64,000 nucleotides of DNA. Source: an uncultured Lachnospiraceae bacterium (GTDB lineage Bacteria; Bacillota; Clostridia; Lachnospirales; Lachnospiraceae). Below the pieces are notes generated by a model. The model ran no database searches. It saw only the letters and a list, made by a program, of their open reading frames with translations, and was not told where the DNA came from. The DNA lies in NCBI GenBank assembly GCA_910578645.1, contig CAJTQI010000001.1, positions 1-64,000 of the forward strand. Direction: 5' to 3'. Position 1 is the first letter of the stretch. The number at the start of each line of letters is the position of its first letter. Positions 32,512 to 41,662 of this stretch are shown here, piece after piece. The translations under genes were made by a program, and so were the position numbers.

Positions 32512-35097
32512 ATGAACCTGACAAAATTTACCCAGAAATCCATGCAGGCGGTAGAAGGATGTGAGAAGCTTGCGTATGAATACGGTAACCAGGAGATAGA
32601 GCAGGAGCATTTACTTTACAGCCTGCTCACTATCGACGACAGCCTGATTTTAAAATTAATCGAAAAGATGGAGATACACAAAGAGTACTTCATAAACCGT
32701 GTGGAGCAGGGACTTAGGAAACGGACGAAGGTGCAGGGCGGTCAGATTTATATCGGACAGGACTTGAACAAAACACTGATTGGAGCGGAGGATGAGGCTA
32801 AGGCGCTGGGTGATGAATATGTGTCCGTAGAGCATTTATTCCTGGCCATGTTAAAACATCCAAACAGGGAGATGAAAGAAATTTTCCGGGAGTTTGGCAT
32901 TACAAAGGAAAGATTTTTGCAGGCGTTGTCCACAGTGAGGGGCAATCAGAGAGTTACCTCGGACAATCCTGAGGCGACATATGACACTTTAGAGAAATAC
33001 GGGCAGAATTTGGTGGAGAAAGCAAGAAGCCAGAAACTTGACCCTGTCATTGGCAGGGACAATGAAATCCGTAACGTTATCCGGATTCTTTCCCGCAAGA
33101 CAAAGAATAATCCGGTTTTGATTGGTGAGCCGGGTGTTGGTAAGACTGCGGTGGCGGAGGGCCTGGCACAGAGGATTGTCAGAGGCGACGTGCCGGAAGG
33201 ATTAAAGGATAAAAAAATTTTTGCATTGGACATGGGGGCGCTTGTGGCAGGCGCCAAGTACAGGGGCGAATTTGAAGAGCGTCTGAAAGCTGTGTTGGAC
33301 GATGTGAAGAACAGCGACGGACAGATTATTCTTTTTATCGATGAGCTGCACACCATCGTGGGTGCGGGAAAGACTGACGGTGCTATGGATGCGGGGAATA
33401 TGCTTAAGCCGATGTTGGCGAGAGGGGAGTTACACTGCATCGGCGCCACCACGCTTGACGAATATCGCCAGTATATTGAGAAGGATGCGGCGTTGGAGCG
33501 GCGTTTCCAGCCGGTTATGGTGGAAGAACCAACGGTGGAGGACACCATATCCATACTGCGTGGACTAAAGGAGCGCTATGAGGTGTTCCATGGGGTTAAA
33601 ATCATGGATAACGCCCTGGTCAGTGCGGCAGTGCTTTCCAACAGGTATATTTCGGACAGATTTTTGCCGGATAAGGCAATCGATTTGGTGGACGAGGCGT
33701 GTGCGCTGATTAAGACGGAGCTTGATTCCATGCCCACGGAGCTGGATGAATTGAAGCGCAAGGTGATGCAGTTGGAAATCGAAGAGACGGCGCTTAAGAA
33801 AGAAGACGACAACTTAAGCAAGGAGCGGCTTGCCAATCTTCAGAGAGAGTTGGCGGAATTGAAGGAAGAACTGAAAAATCGTATGGCGCAGTGGGAGAAT
33901 GAAAAGGCTTCCGTAGAAAAACTGTCCAAAATCAGAGAAGAAATCGATGAGGTGAACAACCAGATTCAGATTGCACAGCGTGACGGGGATTATGAGAAAG
34001 CAGCCGAGCTGAGTTATGGGAAGATGCCTTCCCTAAAACAACAGTTGGAGATTGAGGAAGAAAGGGTAAGCCAAAAGGACTTGACACTTGTGCATGAAAG
34101 CGTTTCTGATGAGGAGATTGCCAAGATTATTTCGAGATGGACAGGGATTCCGGTTTCCAAGCTGACGGAGAGTGAACGGAATAAGACACTGCATTTGGAT
34201 GAAGAGTTGCACAAGAGGGTAATCGGGCAGGATGAAGGCGTGACAAAAGTGACGGAAGCCATCATCCGTTCAAAAGCAGGGATTAAAGACCCTACGAAGC
34301 CCATCGGTTCATTCCTGTTCTTAGGGCCTACCGGCGTGGGCAAGACGGAACTTGCTAAAGCGTTGGCGGCGTCTTTGTTTGATGACGAGGCGAATATGGT
34401 CCGCATTGATATGAGTGAATATATGGAGAAATATTCGGTTTCCAGGTTGATTGGGGCGCCTCCCGGATATGTCGGCTATGAAGAGGGCGGACAGTTAACC
34501 GAGGCGGTCAGAAGGAAGCCTTATTCGGTGGTACTTTTTGATGAGATTGAGAAAGCCCATCCTGATGTATTTAACGTGCTTTTGCAGGTATTGGATGACG
34601 GACGTATCACGGATTCCCAAGGCAGGACAGTGGACTTTAAGAATACCATTCTGATTATGACTTCAAATATCGGAGCGAACTACTTACTGGATGGTATCGA
34701 CGCCCAGGGGGCAATCACGCAGGAAGCGGAAGAGATGGCCATGGGTGAACTGCGTAATCATTTCAGGCCGGAGTTTTTAAACAGGCTGGACGAGATGATA
34801 CTTTTTAAACCGTTGACGAAGGACAACATCGGTGGCATTATCCATTTGATTGTGGCTGATTTGAACAGACGGCTTGCAGACCGTGAGCTGCGGATTGAAC
34901 TGAGCCCGGAGGCACAACAGTATATTGTGGAAAATGCCTATGACCCGGTATATGGCGCCAGGCCATTAAAAAGATATATCCAAAAGTATGTGGAGACATT
35001 GTCTGCGAAGCTGATTCTTTCTGACCAGGTGGAGGCAAAGGATACGATTCAGGTAGTTTTGCAGGATGGACAGTTGGCGGCAGTGAGGAAACAGTAA
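32512..35097 (+). CDS. clpB: ClpB protein disaggregase
   Basis: 861 residues from ATG 32512 (GGAGGG upstream). AAA+ hexameric chaperone that, with DnaK, extracts proteins from aggregates after heat stress. Domains: Clp N domain (1-145), first AAA+ with Walker A GEPGVGKT at 205-212, a coiled-coil middle domain of about 120 residues (410-530), second AAA+ with GPTGVGKT near 605, and the C-terminal D2-small domain. No IGF-type ClpP loop is evident, fitting ClpB rather than ClpC. Controlled by the CIRCE/sigma-A promoter above; followed by a terminator, so monocistronic. The mobile element is inserted immediately upstream. Confidence 0.97.
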   Translation: MNLTKFTQKSMQAVEGCEKLAYEYGNQEIEQEHLLYSLLTIDDSLILKLIEKMEIHKEYFINRVEQGLRKRTKVQGGQIYIGQDLNKTLIGAEDEAKALGDEYVSVEHLFLAMLKHPNREMKEIFREFGITKERFLQALSTVRGNQRVTSDNPEATYDTLEKYGQNLVEKARSQKLDPVIGRDNEIRNVIRILSRKTKNNPVLIGEPGVGKTAVAEGLAQRIVRGDVPEGLKDKKIFALDMGALVAGAKYRGEFEERLKAVLDDVKNSDGQIILFIDELHTIVGAGKTDGAMDAGNMLKPMLARGELHCIGATTLDEYRQYIEKDAALERRFQPVMVEEPTVEDTISILRGLKERYEVFHGVKIMDNALVSAAVLSNRYISDRFLPDKAIDLVDEACALIKTELDSMPTELDELKRKVMQLEIEETALKKEDDNLSKERLANLQRELAELKEELKNRMAQWENEKASVEKLSKIREEIDEVNNQIQIAQRDGDYEKAAELSYGKMPSLKQQLEIEEERVSQKDLTLVHESVSDEEIAKIISRWTGIPVSKLTESERNKTLHLDEELHKRVIGQDEGVTKVTEAIIRSKAGIKDPTKPIGSFLFLGPTGVGKTELAKALAASLFDDEANMVRIDMSEYMEKYSVSRLIGAPPGYVGYEEGGQLTEAVRRKPYSVVLFDEIEKAHPDVFNVLLQVLDDGRITDSQGRTVDFKNTILIMTSNIGANYLLDGIDAQGAITQEAEEMAMGELRNHFRPEFLNRLDEMILFKPLTKDNIGGIIHLIVADLNRRLADRELRIELSPEAQQYIVENAYDPVYGARPLKRYIQKYVETLSAKLILSDQVEAKDTIQVVLQDGQLAAVRKQ

Positions 35098-35147
35098 AAG
35101 AAATATGGAAGAAGTAGTGAAACCATATAGGTGGAACGCGGCTTTAG

Positions 35148-35194
35148 AAAATCAGGTTGACGGACGGTTCTGTTTTGTCAACCTGATTTTTATG
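35148..35194 (+). terminator. clpB terminator
   Basis: AAAATCAGGTTGAC (35148-35161), 15-nt loop, GTCAACCTGATTTT (35177-35190), then T-rich. A 14-bp perfect stem. Confidence 0.9.
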
Positions 35195-35209
35195 TTCCGT
35201 ACAGGTTGT

Positions 35210-35391
35210 AACAGTTCAGCTATGCCATTCATAAGTCACCAGAATATACATTTTGGATAATATATTACTGATTGGCTGGAGACTTATTTCATGTCGGGCG
35301 TGCGCCCTATAGAATTGATTATGCAGTTTGTCCTTAGTGAGCAAGCTCCCACGTACAAGTTGCATAATCAATTCTGCATGGCTAAACTGTT
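35210..35391. repeat. 182-bp nested fold-back sequence
   Basis: The outer arms AACAGTTCAGCTATGC (35210-35225) and GCATGGCTAAACTGTT (35376-35391) pair with one mismatch and one G-T. An inner perfect 14-bp pair GAATTGATTATGCA (35312-35325) with TGCATAATCAATTC (35361-35374) and a GGGCG/CGCCC hairpin (35296-35307) lie within. It looks like a MITE-type or small RNA structure between clpB and the S66 gene. The rest of 35392-35639 holds no gene. Confidence 0.55.
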
Positions 35392-35639
35392 TCGGCAGGC
35401 TGCATGACTGTGTGGAATCAGATTTACATTGTGATGGCGGGATGGTACACTATAAGTGCCGTTCTGTCATATCAGGAGATTTTTTGATAAATTCCAGGTT
35501 TGTAACATGCTTTCCTGATATGTATGCTATCTTTTGGAATTGATATAACGAATCATCAATATTCGTTGTACCGGCTTATAGACTGTCAGATGGTTGTGTA
35601 ATAACGGTATGAATACAAGTATAACAGGAGGTATATAAC

Positions 35640-36767
35640 ATGAGATATCCGAAATTTTTGCAACAAAATGGAAGAATAGCATTTGTTGCTCCTTCATTTG
35701 GATGTGCAACGGAACCTTACAAGAGCGGATTTATCAGTGCCCAGGAAAAATTCCGGAAACAGGGATATTCACTGGAGTTTGGGCCAAATTGCTATGCGGA
35801 TAAGGGTATAGGGATAAGTAACACACCGGACAGGTGCGGTAAGGAATTGACAGATTACTACTGTAACGTAACGAGCGATTGCATAATTTCTTGCGGCGGT
35901 GGGGAGTTAATGTGCGAAATTTTGGATGATGTGGATTTTGATAAGATAAGAGAGGCCGGGCCAAAGTGGTATATGGGATTTTCGGACAATACGAATATGA
36001 CATTCCTCCTGGCAACTTTGTGTGATACGGCAGCTATTTACGGTCCCTGCGCGTCAAATTTTGGTATGGAGCTATGGCACCCGTCCCTTGAGGATGCCAT
36101 GCTATTGCTACAGGGAAAGAAACTGACTATGCATGGGTATGATAGATGGGAGAAAGAGTCGGTGAAGGATGAAGAGAATCCTTACGCTTCCTATAATCTG
36201 ACGGAAAAGACTGTCATCAAATACATTCTCCCGGATGGCAGGACGAACATTGCAAGCCTCGCCGGGGAAACAGTGTGTGATAATATCCAACAGCAAGAGA
36301 GTAACCATACCGTACAGACAGATATGGAAGGGGATGTGTCAATCGGGTTTTCCGGCAGGCTATTGGGCGGATGCATGGATTGTCTGGTAAATTTGTTAGG
36401 TACAAAATATGATAAAGTGGCAGAATTTACGGAACTTTATAAGGAGGAAGGAATCCTGTGGTTTTTGGAAGCATGTGATTTGAATCTGATGTCAATCAGG
36501 CGGGCTATGTGGCAGATGGAACATGCGGGATGGTTCCGGCATTGCAGGGGATTTTTGATTGGGAGACCCCTTAACGGTATGGGGGTGGAAGAATTTGGCA
36601 TTGACCATTATCAGGCGGCGTATGAGATGCTTAAGAAATACAATGTACCCGTCATGATGGATTTGGATATCGGGCATTTGCCGCCTATGATGCCTCTTAT
36701 TTGTGGCAGTATGGCAAGTGTTTTAAGTGATGGAAAAACTTACAGTGTAGAGATGTCACTGCGGTAA
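35640..36767 (+). CDS. S66-family peptidase (LD-carboxypeptidase/MccF-like)
   Basis: 375 residues from ATG 35640 (AGGAGGT upstream). Serine peptidases of family S66 cut the L,D bond of murein tetrapeptide or detoxify microcin C-like peptides. The triad is visible: Ser115 in GFSDNT, Glu in LEACDLNL near 283, and His in DIGHLPP near 343. The CGGGELMCEIL nucleophile-elbow neighbourhood is typical. No signal peptide, so cytoplasmic (recycling or immunity). The length and the GFSDNTN motif are closer to MccF-like members than to LdcA, but this is not certain. The next gene starts 27 bp downstream. Confidence 0.85.
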   Translation: MRYPKFLQQNGRIAFVAPSFGCATEPYKSGFISAQEKFRKQGYSLEFGPNCYADKGIGISNTPDRCGKELTDYYCNVTSDCIISCGGGELMCEILDDVDFDKIREAGPKWYMGFSDNTNMTFLLATLCDTAAIYGPCASNFGMELWHPSLEDAMLLLQGKKLTMHGYDRWEKESVKDEENPYASYNLTEKTVIKYILPDGRTNIASLAGETVCDNIQQQESNHTVQTDMEGDVSIGFSGRLLGGCMDCLVNLLGTKYDKVAEFTELYKEEGILWFLEACDLNLMSIRRAMWQMEHAGWFRHCRGFLIGRPLNGMGVEEFGIDHYQAAYEMLKKYNVPVMMDLDIGHLPPMMPLICGSMASVLSDGKTYSVEMSLR

Positions 36768-36793
36768 GAACAGAAGAAAGGACGGAGCTAATT

Positions 36794-36967
36794 ATGATAC
36801 CGAAAGACCCTGTTATGTTATTGAGTTTTGTGAATTTAAAATTGCGTGACTATTATGGAAATTTGGAAATGCTCTGCGAGGATTTGGATATAGACGCCCG
36901 GGAGATAGTGGATAAATTGTCAAATATTGATTATCATTACGATAAGGAGAAAAATCAGTTTGTCTAA
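36794..36967 (+). CDS. DUF4250 small protein
   Basis: 57 residues from ATG 36794 (GGACGGAGC upstream): MIPKDPVMLLSFVNLKLRDY then a short helical segment and IDYHYDKEKNQFV. This matches the DUF4250 family, almost confined to Clostridia and of unknown role. Its stop codon overlaps the TTG start of the next gene, so the two are translationally coupled. Confidence 0.8.
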   Translation: MIPKDPVMLLSFVNLKLRDYYGNLEMLCEDLDIDAREIVDKLSNIDYHYDKEKNQFV

Positions 36968-38525
36968 TATAATTAATATTACTGTCGTTATGGATAACGA
37001 AAAACAGCATGATATGCCCGAGAGAGAAAATAGAGAATCCATTATCCTGACACATGATTCTTCCATGACGGTCATGTCAACTTTGCTAAAAAACGGTCTG
37101 ATACAGGGGAGTTTTTGTGGCGGAAGAGGAGATTGCGGAAGGTGTAGGATACAATTCCTTTCGGGGGCAGCCATGCCTACAGCCATAGAGAGAAGCGTGA
37201 TGGAGCCGGAGGAACTGCGGCAGGGCTACAGACTTGCATGTCTTGCAAGGCCAAAAGACAGTTGTGTCATTAAATTAGCCATGGAGGATGAAACGCAACT
37301 TGTGATTGTGGCAGATATGATACCGATGGCGGATAAAAATGACCATATAAGTCAACATAATAAGCAAACTATAAAGCAGAAAGCAGATGTTATAGAAATT
37401 GATGGCAAGGAGGCAATTATTGCCGTTGACCTTGGAACGACAACGATTGTTATGCAACTTGTAGAGTTGAATACCGGGAGGCTCATAGATACCTGCTGTG
37501 GAATGAATCCGCAAAGACGCTATGGAGCGGATGTGCTGTCCCGGATTAAGGCGTCATGCGAGGGAAGCCGGGAGGCCTTGCAGAATTGTGTGGCGGAGGT
37601 ACTGGAACAGGGTGTTTCCCGGTTTAGAGAGTGTTTGGCAGGAAGCGGCTGTACAATCGTTGGGATGTGTATTGCGGGTAATACGACGATGGGGCATCTT
37701 CTGATGGGATACGATGTATCAACATTGGGGGAGAGTCCCTTTACGCCGGTGGAGATTGGCTTGCAGGAATATCCGAATCATGGGTGGGGGTTTCCGGTAT
37801 GGCTTGCGCCGGGAATCAGTGCTTTTGTGGGCGGGGATATTGTAGCAGGGCTATATGCCCTTAACATGCTTCCTTGTTCCCACAAAGAATGGAAGGAACA
37901 AGATACAGGCGTTATTGTCTTGATAGACTTGGGTACCAATGGAGAGATGGCTATCACAGACGGCAGACGCATGATTGTCACGGCTACGGCGGCGGGCCCG
38001 GCATTTGAGGGTGGTGCAGGCGCCGGGGTCGTGGGAAGTGATATGGTTGCATGTACGGCGCAGCTTCTATATAGTGGTGTCTTAGATGAGACGGGACTGT
38101 TGGCTGAACCATATTTTACGGAAGGAGTCAGCGTTGGGAACCCTGCCGTAAGGCTGTGCAATCAGGATATGAGGGATTTGCAGATGGCGAAGGCGGCAGT
38201 GCGTGCCGGAATAGAGATTTTGTGGATACGGATGGGCAGGCCGCAGATTAGAGCTGTCTGTCTGGCAGGGGGATTCGGATACTATCTGGACGTTGAGGCG
38301 GCATTTCGCATAGGGCTTTTGCCCCAATATTTGCGGGGCAGCGTGCAGGCAGTAGGAAATACGGCGTTAGCGGGCGCATTCCGGATGGGGCGGGACTTGT
38401 ACACGGGCGCCGTTGACAGGGAGCGGATTGGGCAATGTCTTTCTTCTATAGAAAGTATTAACCTTGCAGAACAGGAAGAGTTTGAGAAACTATATATTGA
38501 GTATATGGAGTTTAGACAGGGATGA
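36960..38525 (+). CDS. ASKHA-domain ferredoxin-fused corrinoid-activation-type protein
   Basis: 521 residues from TTG 36960, chosen because it overlaps the DUF4250 stop by 8 bp, lies 10 nt after AAGGAG, and supplies the first ferredoxin strand. An N-terminal [2Fe-2S] domain (CGGRGDCGRC with Cys53, 59 and 62 plus a fourth Cys near 95) is followed by an ASKHA/DUF4445 ATPase region (AIIAVDLGTTTIVMQL, CIAGNTTMGHLLMG, LIDLGTNGEMAI, CLAGGFGYYL). RACE/RamA-type proteins reduce Co(II) corrinoid proteins with ATP; clostridial genomes also carry members of unknown partner. No methyltransferase or corrinoid protein gene is beside it, so the partner is not evident. Confidence 0.85.
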   Translation: MSNIINITVVMDNEKQHDMPERENRESIILTHDSSMTVMSTLLKNGLIQGSFCGGRGDCGRCRIQFLSGAAMPTAIERSVMEPEELRQGYRLACLARPKDSCVIKLAMEDETQLVIVADMIPMADKNDHISQHNKQTIKQKADVIEIDGKEAIIAVDLGTTTIVMQLVELNTGRLIDTCCGMNPQRRYGADVLSRIKASCEGSREALQNCVAEVLEQGVSRFRECLAGSGCTIVGMCIAGNTTMGHLLMGYDVSTLGESPFTPVEIGLQEYPNHGWGFPVWLAPGISAFVGGDIVAGLYALNMLPCSHKEWKEQDTGVIVLIDLGTNGEMAITDGRRMIVTATAAGPAFEGGAGAGVVGSDMVACTAQLLYSGVLDETGLLAEPYFTEGVSVGNPAVRLCNQDMRDLQMAKAAVRAGIEILWIRMGRPQIRAVCLAGGFGYYLDVEAAFRIGLLPQYLRGSVQAVGNTALAGAFRMGRDLYTGAVDRERIGQCLSSIESINLAEQEEFEKLYIEYMEFRQG

Positions 38526-38532
38526 GGTTAAC

Positions 38533-39096
38533 TTATTCAGGGGGCTTGTTTTGGTGTTTTGGCCTTTTAAGGTTACTTATTTTTTGTAGCATTTCTATGT
38601 CTTTTTGCATTTTTTCAAGTTCGTCCGGCTCCCTTGTATAGTCATTATGCGCCGCAATGACTATATCCGTAGAGGGGAGGGGAGATTGGGTGAACGGTTT
38701 GTCCTGCCTGATGTAGCGGGAGAGTTCGGTTAGTTCAGATACTCTCTTAATAGCTTCATCTTCTCCGGAAGAGTTTAACTTTCTAAAGTGGTTCAGTAGT
38801 TCAAGTTCTTTATTCCAATTATTAACTTCTATTCTATCCTGTGAGTGAAATTTTCTCCGTTTTTCCGGTTCTTTATCATTTTCGGTAAGGGGTGTTACTT
38901 CCCCGTCCAAAAGATAGGCGAGTGTTATATCAAAATAATCGGCTATCTTTTTTAGCATATCTATATTAGGTTCTCGCTTTTCGTTTTCCCAATTAAAGAC
39001 AGCGTTTTGGGTTACGCTTAGGTCTCTGGCGAGTGTAGACTGTGTTAGGCCGTTTTCTAGCCTTAATTTCTTTAACACTTTTGCGAAATGGGACAT
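38533..39096 (-). CDS. Xre-family repressor with long C-terminal tail
   Basis: 187 residues. HTH_3 domain at 5-60 (LKKLRLENGLTQSTLARDLSVTQNAVFNWENEKREPN, then YLLDGE), then a charged tail without a recognised domain. Read divergently from a sigma-like gene whose promoter at 39154-39182 is flanked by GGTGTT operator-like repeats. Likely represses that promoter and itself. Confidence 0.85.
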   Translation of the reverse strand: MSHFAKVLKKLRLENGLTQSTLARDLSVTQNAVFNWENEKREPNIDMLKKIADYFDITLAYLLDGEVTPLTENDKEPEKRRKFHSQDRIEVNNWNKELELLNHFRKLNSSGEDEAIKRVSELTELSRYIRQDKPFTQSPLPSTDIVIAAHNDYTREPDELEKMQKDIEMLQKISNLKRPKHQNKPPE

Positions 39097-39129
39097 GACA
39101 AATCCTCCTTACAAAAGATAATAGCAAAA

Positions 39130-39211
39130 TGGTGTTTATTCGGCAATATCATATTGACAATATAGCATTTAGGTGTTAAAATACTGACATGAAAACACCG
39201 AAACGGTGTTT
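39130..39211. promoter_or_regulatory. promoter and operator region between xre and the sigma-like gene
   Basis: Plus-strand sigma-A promoter: -35 TTGACA 39154-39159, 17-bp spacer, -10 TAAAAT 39177-39182. A perfect palindrome AAACACCG-AAA-CGGTGTTT spans 39193-39211, just after the start site, and GGTGTT half-sites occur at 39131 and 39172. This layout suits repression by the adjacent Xre protein. Confidence 0.7.
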
Positions 39212-39347
39212 GTTGTGGCACACACAAATACGGTATGAAACAGGGATGGTGGATTTAGGCTTGGAATTCATAACGTATGGTATTGATGAAAACCAGTGAT
39301 AACGACTGTAAGTGACGGATAGAAAAAGAAAAAGGAGATAAGGGGCT

Positions 39348-39746
39348 ATGCAGAGTATGAATCAGAAAACCGGTAAAGAATATTTCCTTATGTATATGAA
39401 AGGTATGCACAAGATTCGGCGGTACAAAATTCTACTGGATGAATTGGAGCAAATCGGGCAGCTTCCGCATGCTCCCATGGTGGATTGTGATGATTGGACA
39501 TTGTGTGGACGGCTTCTATGTGCGCACAAAAAACAGTTGGAGCAGGAAATACAGGCATGTGAAAATATATGTGAGTGCGTAGTAAACGCGGTGGGACGTC
39601 TGGAAGGGGTAGAGAAGGAAGTGTTATTGCTCCGATATATTAAGATGCACAGATGGGAAGAGATTGCAGAGAAAATTGGTTACAGTACCACACAAGTACA
39701 CCGGATACATAACAGTGCGATGGAGAAAGCCGTACTTGACTCGTGA
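39348..39746 (+). CDS. sigma-70 region 4-like / DUF1492-type protein
   Basis: 132 residues from ATG 39348 (AAGGAGATAAGGGG upstream). The C-terminal part RLEGVEKEVLLLRYIKMHRW then IAEKIGYSTTQVHRIHNSAMEK is a region-4-type HTH, as in phage ArpU/DUF1492 late regulators; the N-terminus is helical with MHKIRRYKILLDELEQIGQLP. It is divergent from an Xre gene with shared operators, a two-gene layout seen in prophage remnants. No other phage genes adjoin it. Confidence 0.65.
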   Translation: MQSMNQKTGKEYFLMYMKGMHKIRRYKILLDELEQIGQLPHAPMVDCDDWTLCGRLLCAHKKQLEQEIQACENICECVVNAVGRLEGVEKEVLLLRYIKMHRWEEIAEKIGYSTTQVHRIHNSAMEKAVLDS

Positions 39747-39775
39747 CAAATAATTGCCATCAATATAGTAAAATG

Positions 39776-39963
39776 CTATCATACCCTCAGTGAACAAAGG
39801 GACACATGGTCGGTAAAGAATTCATTTCAGCTCCTGCTATGTTGCTTTCATTCCGCGTATGTCCGGTACGCGTCAACCAAGCGCCTTGCAGGAACTGAAA
39901 TAGATTTCTTTCTGACTCTTCGACCCTGGGCATAAGTCCCTTTGTTCACTGAGGATACTATAG
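39776..39963. repeat. 188-bp MITE-like fold-back element
   Basis: Terminal arms CTATCATACCCTCAG... (39776-39803) and ...CTGAGGATACTATAG (39936-39963) are inverted complements, including 18 perfect bases over 39786-39803/39936-39953. A second inner arm (GGTCGGTAAAGAATTCATTTC at 39808-39828 against the 39870-39925 region) and a tip hairpin CGCGTA/TACGCG complete a long cruciform. Diverged end pieces recur at 51152-51200 and 56731-56750. Confidence 0.7.
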
Positions 39964-40101
39964 TTAAGGATAACTTAAGTTTTCTCCAGTGTTGGATTAA
40001 GAATAGGATGTTATCCTGTTTTTAACAACAAAACAAGGATACGGCAGCCAAAAGAAGATGGCGGTTTGACAGTATTCGCAGGCAAGAGAAAAGGAGAATA
40101 T

Positions 40102-40977
40102 ATGATGTGGACCAGAAAAGATTTAAAGCAGCGGGCTAAAGATGCCCTGAAGAGAAACTATTGGAAAATTGTGTTGGTATCGGTGCTATCCATGACCTTA
40201 GGAGGCGGGCTTAGTTATTCCATGAGTTCATCGAGTGGCAGGTCCAGCGTAGTGGTATCGGATGTAGTAACGGTTGATGAGGCCAATGATGTAGATTATG
40301 ATGAGGAATGCGAAACAGGCTATGACAATGAAATATACGATGAAGAGGGCATTGTGGAAGAGAGCCAGGGAGCAGATAAAATAACAGACGGGGGGGCCGA
40401 TGAGGTGCCACGGGATATGGATGTTCGGGCAAAATTTGCGATTATCGTGTTTGTCCTGGTTTTGGCGCTGGCAATCTTTGCGTTTGTATTTGCACTCATA
40501 GAACTATTGTACAATCCTTTCTATGTAGGGGTACAGCGTTTTATGTTAAAGAGCGTGGACGACAAGGCGCAGGTCAAGGAGATTGTTTTTGGTTTTGACC
40601 ATTCTTACAAGAATGTTGTGAAGACAATGTTCCAGAGAGATATTAAGGTTTTGTTGTGGACGCTTCTGCTTTTTATTCCGGGTATCTACAAGAATTATCA
40701 ATACCGCATGGTGCCCTATATCCTGGCAGAACGGCCGGACATGGATTGTAAAGAGGCGCTTCGGATGAGCAAAGACATGATGGACGGTGAGAAATGGCAT
40801 GCTTTTGTGCTTGATATGTCTTTTATCCCATGGCACATGCTGTCTATAATAACATGTGGTATTGTAGGGGTATTTTATGCGGCGCCTTATGTTGAACTGA
40901 CCAATGCAGCGTTATACCGTAGATTGGAAGACCGGAATCAGGTTGAAGGAAAGGCAGGCATGGAAGATGGGATATAA
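40102..40977 (+). CDS. DUF975 family membrane protein
   Basis: 291 residues from ATG 40102 (AAGGAG 5 nt upstream; ATG 40105 also possible). DUF975 opening MWTRKDLKQRAKDALKRNYW, a first TM (about 19-37), a long acidic Ser/Asp/Glu-rich insertion (45-105) that is not usual for the family, then TMs near 113-145, 195-215 and 250-275, with CKEALRMSKDMMDGEKW between the last two, typical of the family. Function unknown, membrane. It overlaps the response-regulator gene by 11 bp. Confidence 0.82.
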   Translation: MMWTRKDLKQRAKDALKRNYWKIVLVSVLSMTLGGGLSYSMSSSSGRSSVVVSDVVTVDEANDVDYDEECETGYDNEIYDEEGIVEESQGADKITDGGADEVPRDMDVRAKFAIIVFVLVLALAIFAFVFALIELLYNPFYVGVQRFMLKSVDDKAQVKEIVFGFDHSYKNVVKTMFQRDIKVLLWTLLLFIPGIYKNYQYRMVPYILAERPDMDCKEALRMSKDMMDGEKWHAFVLDMSFIPWHMLSIITCGIVGVFYAAPYVELTNAALYRRLEDRNQVEGKAGMEDGI

Positions 40978-41656
40978 GATTCTGATAGCGGATGATGAAG
41001 CGGAGATTAGAAATGTGCTGCACTTGTATCTGGAGATAGACGGTTATGAAGTGGTGGAGGCGGAGAATGGTTTGGAAGCCTTGGAAAAAATCCGGAGAGA
41101 GCAGCCTGATTTAGTGATTCTGGATATTATGATGCCGGGACTGGATGGATACCGGGTGTTACGTAATATTAGGGAGCAGAATAACATACCGGTTATTATG
41201 TTATCTGCGAAAGACACCGACGCCGACAAAATATTGGGTCTTGACCTGGGGGCGGACGATTATATAACGAAGCCTTTTGGGCCGCTTGAGGCGGTGGCCA
41301 GGGTGAATTCCAATATAAGGAGATTCTATTCCTTAGGAGCCAGGGGAGACAAGAAGATGCTAAAGGAACTGACCGTGCAGGATTTGAGGCTTGACTTGGA
41401 AGCCTGTGTGTTGTACCGTGGCGGGGAGGAGATTGAACTGACTTCGGTAGAATTTCGCATCATGAAGCTTTTTATGGAGGAACCAGGGAAGGTGTTTACC
41501 AAACAGCAGCTCTATGAACAGGGATGGGGCGATGAATATCTGGTATCTGACAATAATATTATGGTCTGTATTTCCAAGCTGCGGGCGAAGCTTGACAAGG
41601 AGGGCAAGGAGTATATCAAGACCATACGAGGACTTGGGTACCGTATGGAGAAATAG
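40967..41656 (+). CDS. OmpR/PhoB-family response regulator
   Basis: 229 residues from ATG 40967. Receiver domain with phospho-acceptor Asp53 (ILDIMMPG), acidic pocket DD at 9-10, switch Lys102 (TKPFGP), then a winged-helix output domain with ELTSVEFRIMKLFMEEPGKVFTKQQLYEQGWG and IKTIRGLGYRME. It overlaps the DUF975 gene and is followed after 6 bp by its sensor kinase, so the three genes are co-expressed. The target promoter is not apparent; the polysaccharide deacetylase downstream is a candidate. Confidence 0.93.
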   Translation: MGYKILIADDEAEIRNVLHLYLEIDGYEVVEAENGLEALEKIRREQPDLVILDIMMPGLDGYRVLRNIREQNNIPVIMLSAKDTDADKILGLDLGADDYITKPFGPLEAVARVNSNIRRFYSLGARGDKKMLKELTVQDLRLDLEACVLYRGGEEIELTSVEFRIMKLFMEEPGKVFTKQQLYEQGWGDEYLVSDNNIMVCISKLRAKLDKEGKEYIKTIRGLGYRMEK

Positions 41657-41662
41657 GGGGAC

